A stretch of 64,000 nt of DNA from contig CP150183.1 in NCBI GenBank assembly GCA_037965595.1, positions 3,534,001 through 3,598,000 on the forward strand, read 5' to 3'. Shown here piece after piece: positions 57,590-64,000 of the stretch. The notes under the pieces are model-generated. The model was not told where the DNA came from. It saw nothing but the letters and a program-made list of their open reading frames with translations, and ran no database searches. How positions within the stretch are numbered: position 1 is the first letter of the stretch; every line of letters begins with the position of its first letter. The position numbers and the translations under genes were made by a program. This DNA comes from Alkalihalobacillus sp. FSL W8-0930. GTDB lineage: Bacteria > Bacillota > Bacilli > Bacillales > Bacillaceae_D.

Positions 57590-57603
57590 TGATATCGCTT
57601 TCA
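57590..57603 (-). promoter_or_regulatory. Perfect cre box upstream of the yesM-like gene
   Basis: TGAAAGCGATATCA on the minus strand matches all 14 positions of the consensus TGWAAGCGNTWNCA. It lies between the DUF624 gene and the kinase gene, so the two-component genes have their own CcpA-controlled initiation or readthrough block. Confidence 0.85.
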
Positions 57604-57656
57604 ATTCATTTTATCAAATGCTGCCAACAAAAATAAAGGGAAGCCTAAGCCACCCT

Positions 57657-58298
57657 CTACATCGATTCTTGAATAATGGTAAAACCAATTCGATCAAAAA
57701 TATGTGTGGCTACCTTCATGACAATGGCCGCAGGAACACTAATTCCGTAAAAAAGAATGAGCCCTGGGAAAAGGATACACAAAATAATTGATGAACCCAA
57801 AACAAAAAGTAAAACAACGACTAAATGAACATTTGCAATGCCAATCGTTAACGTACTTCGAATCGTCTGAACAAATGATTCGTTTCGATAAACGTTAAGC
57901 GGAAACGAAAAAAATAACACAGATAAAAAGAGGAAAAGAGTAGTGAGTAGGATCATTCTAGGAAACAATCCAGTCTCCATTAGAATCATCGCTCGGCCGC
58001 TTACTAAAAGCAGCAAAAGGGCAAGAAGAATTCCCCAACCCATTAGGTTAGCACGAATAAACTCATGTTTAAAACTTCTTCTAAATTGATGATACATTGC
58101 TTTAAGGGGGACTTCCGTTAACCCATTGGCACTGTACGCTTGCCCTATCATTCGAAAGAGTGCCTGTGATGCAGGTGCCCAGCCAAATACCCCTAAACCC
58201 AGCAGAGTAAATCCTAACCACAGCAGGTTTAGGATGGCGAGCCGCATCAGAATGTCACAATAGTACATGACACGATCTCCGAGCTTATGAACATTCAT
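57657..58298 (-). CDS. DUF624 membrane protein (YesL-like)
   Basis: 213-aa protein with about five membrane helices. The N-terminal block VMYYCDILMRLAILNLLWLG is typical of the DUF624/YesL family, which accompanies carbohydrate ABC transporters with YesMN regulators in Bacillus; function unknown, probably accessory to the transporter. It lies 30 bp after the second permease gene. Confidence 0.85.
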   Translation of the reverse strand: MNVHKLGDRVMYYCDILMRLAILNLLWLGFTLLGLGVFGWAPASQALFRMIGQAYSANGLTEVPLKAMYHQFRRSFKHEFIRANLMGWGILLALLLLLVSGRAMILMETGLFPRMILLTTLFLFLSVLFFSFPLNVYRNESFVQTIRSTLTIGIANVHLVVVLLFVLGSSIILCILFPGLILFYGISVPAAIVMKVATHIFDRIGFTIIQESM

Positions 58299-58328
58299 AC
58301 CTTTTCCCCCTCTATATCGTATGTTGAT

Positions 58329-59174
58329 TTATTTAAGGCCTGTCGTTGCGATACCTTCAACCAAGTACCGTTGAAAGAACATGAACAAGATAAGCTGTGG
58401 TAACAGAGAGAGCGAGGACATAGCGAGTAGAGGCCCCCAAGAGGTTCCTGCTTCCGCATCCATGAAATTACGTAAGCCTAGCGAGATCGTATGAATCTCA
58501 GCACTATTTAAGTAAATGAGCGGGGAGAGAAAATCATCCCATGACCACATAAACGCAAAGATTGCGACTGTGACAAGTGCCGGCTTCAGCAATGGTAAGA
58601 TAATCCGCCAGAACACACCAAATGTCGAGCAGCCGTCAATAATAGCCGCCTCATCCAACTCTCTTGGAATCCCTCTAATAAACTGGATCAGTAAAAAGAT
58701 AAAAAATGGAGTCCCCCCTAAAAAAGCTGGTACAATCAGAGGGTAAAACGTATTAACCCAGTTAAACTGCTGAAATAGGATATATTGTGGAATTAATGTA
58801 ATTTGCATTGGGAGCATGACTGTTGACAGCAAACATGCAAAGAGAACCTTTTTAAATCGAAAACGTAATCTAGCGAAGCCATACGCAACAATACTCGATG
58901 ATAAGATTGCTCCGACAACCACACTTCCCGTTACAAACAAAGAGTTCTTAAAGTACACATCAAACCCAAATCCTCCAAACCCTGCCCAACCTTCAGGGTA
59001 ATTCAACCAATCAACTTCAATGGGTATGAGCGAAATCGCATTAGAAAAGATTTCTGTCTCTGGTTTTAGTGAGCTGCCAAACATCCACAAGATCGGATAA
59101 AGCATAAGGAAACTAAAACCAATGACGAAAACATAATAGATGACATCAGATAAACGTTTAGGCTTTTTCATCAT
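58329..59174 (-). CDS. Carbohydrate ABC transporter permease (YesQ/LplC type)
   Basis: 281-aa MalG-family permease with six helices and an EAA loop ELDEAAIIDGCSTFGVFWRIILPL (about residues 170-195). It overlaps the first permease gene by 1 bp. No ATPase is encoded in this operon, so a shared MsmX-type ATPase is likely. Confidence 0.9.
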   Translation of the reverse strand: MMKKPKRLSDVIYYVFVIGFSFLMLYPILWMFGSSLKPETEIFSNAISLIPIEVDWLNYPEGWAGFGGFGFDVYFKNSLFVTGSVVVGAILSSSIVAYGFARLRFRFKKVLFACLLSTVMLPMQITLIPQYILFQQFNWVNTFYPLIVPAFLGGTPFFIFLLIQFIRGIPRELDEAAIIDGCSTFGVFWRIILPLLKPALVTVAIFAFMWSWDDFLSPLIYLNSAEIHTISLGLRNFMDAEAGTSWGPLLAMSSLSLLPQLILFMFFQRYLVEGIATTGLK

Positions 59175-60121
59175 TACTTCCCTCCATCCGAATCATAGTG
59201 AACCCACAAGCTTGATGTCTTAAAGATAATAAGTGTGAAAAAGCCGATGATAACAAGTAGAACCCACGCCATCGCTGATGCGTAGCCCATGTTTAAGAAC
59301 TCAAATGCCACTTCATATAAGTACACAGCATAAAATAACGTAGCATCTCGCGGTCCTCCACCCGTAACAAGAAAGGCTTGCGTGAAAGTCATAAACCCAC
59401 CAATCATCTCCATGATTAAGTTAAAGAAAATAATCGGGGTCAGCATTGGAATGGTAATTTTAAAGAATTGCTTGATTCGACCTGCACCGTCTACACTTGC
59501 AGCTTCATATAGGTCTTTTGGAATTTGTCTAAGACCTGCAAGAAAAATAATCATTGGAGCTCCAAATTGCCAAACAACAAGCAACACAAGAATAGACATG
59601 GCAGCGTTCGGTTCACCAAAGAAGCTAATGGTACTTAAACCAAGTGAATCGAGCATGGAGTTCACCGCCCCATTCCGGCCAAATAACTGTCTCCAGACTA
59701 CGGCAATAGCCACACTTCCTCCTATAATTGAAGGAATATAATAAATCGTTGTAAACAGACCTGACCCTTTCTTTCCTGCATTAAAAATCAGCGCAAGAAA
59801 CAAGGAAAAAGCGAGTTTTAACGGTACGGCAATCACTACAAATGTGAAGGTTGCTTTTAATGCCTGGATAAATCTCGGATCATTCGTAAAAAGTTTCACA
59901 TAGTTACTTAGGCCCGTCCATACAGGGGCTGTAAGCATATTGTAATTGGTAAATGACAGGTAAAACGAATAAATCATCGGACCGATTACGAGTCCAAAAA
60001 ACCCAAGTAACCAAGGTGATATCACAAGGTACGCGGTAAAGCTTTCTTTCCAGCTTTTTTTCCGTACTCTTTTCTTTTCTTCGGGCGTAAGCGTTACCTC
60101 AGTTGATTTGACTGTCTCCAT
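59174..60121 (-). CDS. Carbohydrate ABC transporter permease (YesP/LplB type)
   Basis: 315-aa MalF-family permease with six helices, a short charged N-terminus (about 1-25) and an EAA loop DLYEAASVDGAGRIKQFFKITIPML. It lies 96 bp after the binding-protein gene; a hairpin in that gap probably reduces its expression relative to the binding protein. Confidence 0.9.
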   Translation of the reverse strand: METVKSTEVTLTPEEKKRVRKKSWKESFTAYLVISPWLLGFFGLVIGPMIYSFYLSFTNYNMLTAPVWTGLSNYVKLFTNDPRFIQALKATFTFVVIAVPLKLAFSLFLALIFNAGKKGSGLFTTIYYIPSIIGGSVAIAVVWRQLFGRNGAVNSMLDSLGLSTISFFGEPNAAMSILVLLVVWQFGAPMIIFLAGLRQIPKDLYEAASVDGAGRIKQFFKITIPMLTPIIFFNLIMEMIGGFMTFTQAFLVTGGGPRDATLFYAVYLYEVAFEFLNMGYASAMAWVLLVIIGFFTLIIFKTSSLWVHYDSDGGK

Positions 60122-60161
60122 TTCCCACCTCTAAAAGTATGATTTGCAAATGTATAAGAAA

Positions 60162-60187
60162 AGGTCAGTCCACAATTGGTCTGACCT
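60162..60187 (-). terminator. Leaky terminator or processing hairpin between binding protein and permease genes
   Basis: On the minus strand AGGTCAG and CTGACCT pair, with CCA/TGG inside and an ATTG loop, followed by TTTTCTTATAC. Such hairpins are common between binding-protein and permease genes and give excess binding protein. Confidence 0.7.
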
Positions 60188-60217
60188 CAATCTAGCATCA
60201 TGCATATGAAGTCATTC

Positions 60218-61510
60218 TTATCCTAGAATTTGCTCTGCCTCAGATCGGAATGTCTCTACACCTTCTTCAGGCGTCATATCTCCATATTTCACTGCCTCTA
60301 GCACCCGATTAAACGAAGCTCTCACTTCTGCTTCACCCGGTGGTGGCAGTGGCTCCGACTCACCAGCGCGCTCTCCTACGACCTCAAGAAATTCAAATGT
60401 CTTTGCCACACTTTCATCTACTTGATCTAGAAGATGCTCTCGAACTTTAGATGAAATCGGAACACCGCGTTCCGCCATCAAAATCTCGTTTCCTTCGATG
60501 TCATTTGTCATAAAGTCAACAAACTTCGCAGCAGCCTCTTGCTTATCGGAGTTCGCAGAAATACTCCAAGACATACTAGGACGGATCCAATCTCCCGGGC
60601 TTGTTGCACCTTCTGCAACAGGAAGTACATTTACACCAATTGGATCTTCTGACATTGGCTGAATGCCAATTACTCCATTGCTCGCCCCAACTGCCATCGC
60701 CGCTTCTCGATTAGCAATCATGGATTCTCCACTGTCATTAATCTCAACCGTTACATCGTGAGGAGTAGAAACACCATTATCGATCATGTTCTTCTCCATT
60801 TCTAAAAAGTTCACTAATGTCTCGTTCTCAAATCCTAACGTCCCATCCTCGTTATAGAAATGTTGATCAAACTGACGAGCAAAATGAGTAAACGCTTCAT
60901 ATTCTGCTTTCACAAAATCAAATCCCCAAGCCCCGTCTCCTTCACCTTGAGAGACTTTATCCATTGCTTCGTACAGATCATCATACGTGTACCCTGGCTC
61001 TAGCTTGAGATCGTATTTTTCAAATAGCGCCTCATTGTAAAGAGTTGAGAAAGCATTAGCTCCCGAAGAAATAGCGAATGTGCCGCCATCCTTAATGTTC
61101 ATTTCCTGATAGACATCATCAACATCTTCCAAATTGATTGTTCCGTCTTCTATTAATGAATTAAGATCCAATACTAGATCACTTGAAATGTATTGCTCTA
61201 GCTTTGACGTATCCATTTGAACAACTTCTGGTAAGTTACTACCCGCCGCTTGCGTCGTCAGTCGTTCCCAATAACTATCAAAACCTGTGTATTCTGGCTC
61301 AACTCGGATATCCGGATTCTTCTCTTCAAATAACGCAATTGCTTCGGTCGTCATATTATGTCTCTCGTCTGAGCCCCACCATGAAACTCTTATAACTGTT
61401 TGATCTCCCTCGGTATCTCCGCTTCCTCCCGCAGGTCCACCTGGTGTGCAGCCAGCTATAATGATACTTAAGGAAGTAACCGTAAAAAGTATGCCCCATC
61501 TTTTTTTCAT
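60218..61510 (-). CDS. Carbohydrate ABC transporter substrate-binding lipoprotein (YesO type)
   Basis: 430-aa family 1 binding protein. Lipobox SIIIAGC with Cys at 21, then a Gly/Pro-rich linker and the mature start IRVSWWGSDERHNMTTEAI. Blocks ERLTTQAAGSNLPEVVQMD and the aromatic-rich DFVKAEYEAFTHFARQF are typical of oligosaccharide-binding members. It is the first gene of the operon, with two cre-like boxes upstream. The ligand may be a plant oligosaccharide, inferred from the divergent acetylesterase. Confidence 0.9.
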   Translation of the reverse strand: MKKRWGILFTVTSLSIIIAGCTPGGPAGGSGDTEGDQTVIRVSWWGSDERHNMTTEAIALFEEKNPDIRVEPEYTGFDSYWERLTTQAAGSNLPEVVQMDTSKLEQYISSDLVLDLNSLIEDGTINLEDVDDVYQEMNIKDGGTFAISSGANAFSTLYNEALFEKYDLKLEPGYTYDDLYEAMDKVSQGEGDGAWGFDFVKAEYEAFTHFARQFDQHFYNEDGTLGFENETLVNFLEMEKNMIDNGVSTPHDVTVEINDSGESMIANREAAMAVGASNGVIGIQPMSEDPIGVNVLPVAEGATSPGDWIRPSMSWSISANSDKQEAAAKFVDFMTNDIEGNEILMAERGVPISSKVREHLLDQVDESVAKTFEFLEVVGERAGESEPLPPPGEAEVRASFNRVLEAVKYGDMTPEEGVETFRSEAEQILG

Positions 61511-61531
61511 AACGAATCAACCCCCACTATT

Positions 61532-61568
61532 TGTAAGTGCTTTCTTTTTATAATTATAAGCGCTTACA
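61532..61568 (-). promoter_or_regulatory. Two cre-like boxes upstream of the sugar-binding protein gene
   Basis: TGTAAGCGCTTATA (61555-61568, 13 of 14 consensus positions) and, 10 bp nearer the gene, TGTAAGTGCTTTCT read on the + strand (61532-61545, 12 of 14). The intervening and upstream sequence 61569-61680 is AT-rich with a TATATATAATA stretch that may hold the promoter. Confidence 0.8.
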
Positions 61569-61759
61569 TTTTGTATTTATATATAATAAATGTTAACTAT
61601 GTATCAAAAAACAACACACTTTCTGCAACTCGCTCTCAAACTCATGCATCAAATATGCTATGATCGACATAGCCATTTATCTTGAATGATAAGAAGAATG
61701 ACTTGGTCTACTAAAGGAAAGATAAACGAACATATAACGAAAATTCTGGAGGAAAAACA

Positions 61760-62395
61760 ATGCTTAAACAGGATGATACCTTTGTATTAATAGGAGATAG
61801 TATCACTGAAAATGGACGTTTTGAGGATCCACAAGGGATTGGGATTGGATATGCTGCACTCATTCATGATTATTTAATGGTTAAGCACCCAGAACTACAT
61901 CTTGCCATTTATAACAGAGGAATTAGTGGAAACCGAGTGACAGATCTTGAGGACAGATGGCAGCAGGATGTGTTAGATTTGAACCCGAATTGGGTCTCCA
62001 TATCAATTGGCGTCAATGATGCTTGGAGTCAAACAAAGCATCCTGATCGAGACCAGGTTTACCCTGAATTGTTCGAAGAAATTTACGACCGACTGATTAG
62101 ATACACACTTGAAAAAACAAATGCTAGGCTTATTCTAATGGAACCTACCATTATTAAAGAAGAATTGGATTCAGAAGAAAATCAAACGTTAAAACCCTAT
62201 ATAGAGGCCGTTCACAGACTTGCCATCAAGTATGATGCAATCCTAGTCCCAACAAATCAAGTGTTTCAAACCTATCTTGAAGCGGAATCAAATGTTCCTG
62301 TTACAACAGATGGTGTACATATGAACTCTAAAGGTGACGTTCTAATGGCCACCGCTTGGATTGATGCTTTTAACCAGAGCGATAACAAACAATAA
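61760..62395 (+). CDS. SGNH/GDSL hydrolase, probable carbohydrate acetylesterase (Axe2-like)
   Basis: 211-aa cytoplasmic esterase without a signal peptide. SGNH blocks are present: I, LIGDSITENGR with nucleophile S14; II, NRGISGNR; III, IGVNDAW; V, DGVHM with D184 and H187. The layout, including D-x-x-H spacing, resembles the intracellular xylo-oligosaccharide acetylesterase Axe2 of Geobacillus more than the rhamnogalacturonan esterases YesT/YesY. It is divergent from the ABC sugar importer, so it probably deacetylates the imported oligosaccharide. The ribosome site is GGAGG. Confidence 0.85.
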   Translation: MLKQDDTFVLIGDSITENGRFEDPQGIGIGYAALIHDYLMVKHPELHLAIYNRGISGNRVTDLEDRWQQDVLDLNPNWVSISIGVNDAWSQTKHPDRDQVYPELFEEIYDRLIRYTLEKTNARLILMEPTIIKEELDSEENQTLKPYIEAVHRLAIKYDAILVPTNQVFQTYLEAESNVPVTTDGVHMNSKGDVLMATAWIDAFNQSDNKQ

Positions 62396-62397
62396 TA

Positions 62398-62446
62398 AAA
62401 AAAACATGCGGAGAACCTGTTGAAGGCTCGTTCGCATGTTTTTTTA
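62398..62446. terminator. Bidirectional terminator between the SGNH gene and the AI-2E permease gene
   Basis: Arms AAAAACATGCG and CGCATGTTTTT around a 22-bp loop, with T-runs on both strands. Confidence 0.87.
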
Positions 62447-62447
62447 G

Positions 62448-63539
62448 TTATTTTTTTATTGATTGACTCGGTACATCTTCTGTTAATTTTAATTCAAACA
62501 ATCCTGCTTCTTTAGCTGAACGAATCGCGATATAGACAAATGGTCCAAGAATTAGGCCCATTACACCGAAGAATACATACCCAAAGTACATTGATAACAC
62601 TGTCGGCAATGCGGCAAGTCCAATTGAATCTCCAAGTACTTTCGGTTCAATAATTCTTCGTACAATTAAAAGTACAGCCGCCAAGATGATTAGCTGAAGT
62701 CCTGTATTGGTTCCACCAAGCACCATTGCAAGAATGCCCCATGGTACAAGTATCAACGCTGGCCCCACATAAAGAGGGATAATATCAACTAGCCAAATTA
62801 AAATCGACATAATTAAAGCAGATTTAGGTGAAATAAAGAGTAAGCTCACGTATGTCACCACAAATACGCCTACACTTAAAATAAACTGAGCCTTCCAGTA
62901 TCCTAAAAACACTTTACTCATACGCTGAAAAACATATCTAAGCTTACTTGCAGTTTCCATTTTAAACAGATTAAAGAACAAATTAAGTAGCCTTGGTAGG
63001 TCTAAACTAAACAAAAACAAGGTGATAAGATAAACCAAAGCAACAAAGAGCATATTAGGTACGGCTGTTAATAAAGACGTAATTCCCGCAAGAATATCAG
63101 AAGTAATCCCTACCGCTCGATCGAACAGGCCTTCCGACTGACGTTCAATCTCTCGAACAATTTGATTTCCTTGTGGTATTTCAGCAATTGTCTGATTAAA
63201 GCTAATAATAAAGTTATCAACAAAGATCTGAACCTCTCGCGCATACTGTGGCAGATCCAAAGACCAATCATAGATCGCACGAATGACCCTAGTAAATGTT
63301 AAATATAATGCGTAACCACCTAACAAGACAAATAACAGAAAGACAATGGTCACGGGCAGCAATCTCTTCTCTGTTTTCAACTGTTTTTTGAGCATTTTTA
63401 CAAACGGCTCAAAAATCATCGCAGTCAGCAAGGCAAAAAAGATTGGTGAAAAGTATGAAAAATTAAAATACACGAATACAGCAATTCCAAGAATAGCAAT
63501 CAAAGTCAATATTCGTTTGACTAGAACTTGATTAAACAA
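62448..63539 (-). CDS. AI-2E family transporter
   Basis: 363-aa membrane protein with about eight helices, of the AI-2E/YtvI/YueF (PF01594) family; members export signals or act as Na+(Li+)/H+ antiporters, and the role here is unknown. Family blocks are PIFFALLTAMIFEPFV near the N-terminus and DIIPLYVGPALILVPWG and GDSIGLAALPTVLSMYFGY near the C-terminus. A TTG start ending at 63539 is chosen since AGGAGG lies 7 bp before it; a longer reading to 63674 adds 45 residues that do not fit the family. Confidence 0.85.
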   Translation of the reverse strand: MFNQVLVKRILTLIAILGIAVFVYFNFSYFSPIFFALLTAMIFEPFVKMLKKQLKTEKRLLPVTIVFLLFVLLGGYALYLTFTRVIRAIYDWSLDLPQYAREVQIFVDNFIISFNQTIAEIPQGNQIVREIERQSEGLFDRAVGITSDILAGITSLLTAVPNMLFVALVYLITLFLFSLDLPRLLNLFFNLFKMETASKLRYVFQRMSKVFLGYWKAQFILSVGVFVVTYVSLLFISPKSALIMSILIWLVDIIPLYVGPALILVPWGILAMVLGGTNTGLQLIILAAVLLIVRRIIEPKVLGDSIGLAALPTVLSMYFGYVFFGVMGLILGPFVYIAIRSAKEAGLFELKLTEDVPSQSIKK

Positions 63540-63649
63540 TAAGCAACCTCCTGACCACAAATAAAAAAGGTGATGCTTCATTATTATATCAGTATCGAGA
63601 AATGATACACAATTTTTTTCCGCTATTTGCATTAAACTTTTTAACCTGC

Positions 63650-63695
63650 ATAAAAAATAGACTGTCAACATCACTTTAGAAGCGTATCAACAGTC
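63650..63695 (-). terminator. Terminator after the SDR gene
   Basis: Arms GACTGT and ACAGTC, extended by G-T pairs, followed by TATTTTTTATG on the minus strand. Confidence 0.7.
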
Positions 63696-63714
63696 ACACA
63701 CTATTGTTTTAACC

Positions 63715-64000
63715 TTATACAGAGGTAGCGCCTTGTCCACCGTCTATTCTGTAGTACGATCCTGAGATAAATGAAGCGTCATCGGAAGCAAGGAAGGCCA
63801 TTAGATTTGCAATTTCTTCTGACGTTGCGTAACGATTTAGCGGAACACTCGCTTCAAATTGTTTTCTTGGATCCTTTGCCCCAGTAAGCTCGGCATTCGC
63901 TTCAATCGATCTCATCATTTGCGTATCAACACCAGATGGAGCGACTGCATTCACACGAATATTGTTTGGAGCTCCTTCAAGCGCGGCTGTTTTTGTTAAA
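63715..64000 (-). CDS. SDR-family oxidoreductase, C-terminal fragment (cut by window edge)
   Basis: The reading frame stays open to the right edge of the window; only the last 95 residues are visible. They include LTKTAALEGAPNNIRVNAVAPSGVDT, ATSEEIANLMAFLASDDASFISG and YRIDGGQGA, the standard C-terminal half of a classical short-chain dehydrogenase. The cofactor site and catalytic YxxxK are outside the window, so substrate cannot be judged. Confidence 0.9.
   Translation of the reverse strand, partial: LTKTAALEGAPNNIRVNAVAPSGVDTQMMRSIEANAELTGAKDPRKQFEASVPLNRYATSEEIANLMAFLASDDASFISGSYYRIDGGQGATSV

Noticed and set aside
61760-62395. Rhamnogalacturonan acetylesterase of YesT/RhgT type
   Set aside because: Block I reads GDSITENGR and not the GDST form of those enzymes; overall layout fits Axe2-like esterases better.
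62448-63674. Longer start for the AI-2E permease
   Set aside because: The extra 45 N-terminal residues do not fit the family, and a TTG with a perfect ribosome site lies at 63539.

Overview
The window reads as a chromosomal stretch of a Bacillaceae bacterium (Firmicutes), probably from the alkaliphilic or halotolerant Bacillus relatives. The reasons are strong AGGAGG-type ribosome sites, sigma-A, sigma-D, cre and RAT signals of Bacillus type, very acidic lipoproteins, and Bacillus-specific families (bh protein, DUF1516, DUF2642, HemAT, LytST, LutABC, a YesLMN-type module). No rRNA, tRNA, phage, transposase or CRISPR was found. Almost everything is carbon-source uptake and catabolism, packed as about a dozen separately controlled operons, many with a CcpA (cre) site.

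Layout. 1-268: a 41-bp tandem repeat and a terminator. 269-4985 (-): acetoin-dehydrogenase-type 2-oxoacid dehydrogenase complex acoABCL, whose E2 has two E3-binding domains. 5104-10290 (-): glucitol-type PTS (gutM, srlA, srlE, srlB) with a SAF-domain oxidoreductase in place of the usual sorbitol-6-phosphate dehydrogenase, a zinc-ribbon bh protein and a SorC regulator; the promoter has a cre box inside its spacer. 10375-14246 (-): a small DUF1516 membrane protein, then a Fur-box-controlled siderophore uptake pair (fused FecCD permease and lipoprotein). 14307-15646 (+): hemAT with a clear sigma-D promoter. 15703-24205 (-): a TRAP transporter and a five-gene catabolic operon (three Gfo/Idh/MocA oxidoreductases, a sugar isomerase-like TIM barrel, a DUF993 protein). 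The two transcription units share an unusual promoter motif; this is the best candidate for an undescribed pathway. 24249-26997 (+): DUF2642 protein, manganese catalase, MFS exporter. 27058-31563 (-): aryl-beta-glucoside PTS operon with LicT-type antiterminator and two RAT/terminator pairs. 31579-37287 (-): ugp-type ABC transporter with UgpQ and an AraC regulator. 37550-41275: lutABC lactate oxidation with a palindromic operator and convergent lutR. 41319-42814: Rrf2 regulator divergent from an NmrA-like reductase. 42859-48708 (-): L-rhamnose catabolism (rhaB, rhaA, rhaEW) with an AraC regulator. 48815-54568 (+): LytST two-component system next to a CstA transporter, then an orphan family-5 binding protein. 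54611-61568 (-): ABC sugar importer with YesL/YesM/YesN-like proteins, divergent from an SGNH acetylesterase (61760-62395). 62448-63539 (-): AI-2E family permease. 63715-64000 (-): SDR fragment cut by the window edge.

Together the genes suit a plant-litter saprophyte: beta-glucosides, rhamnose and acetylated oligosaccharides are imported and broken down, overflow products (lactate, pyruvate, acetoin-like compounds) are recovered by lutABC, cstA and the aco complex, and CcpA sites put most units under glucose repression. Two copies of a ~200-bp hairpin-containing repeat (10845-11040 and 25426-25628) follow unrelated genes in the same relative orientation. Functional calls rest on reading protein motifs and gene order; no database search was possible.
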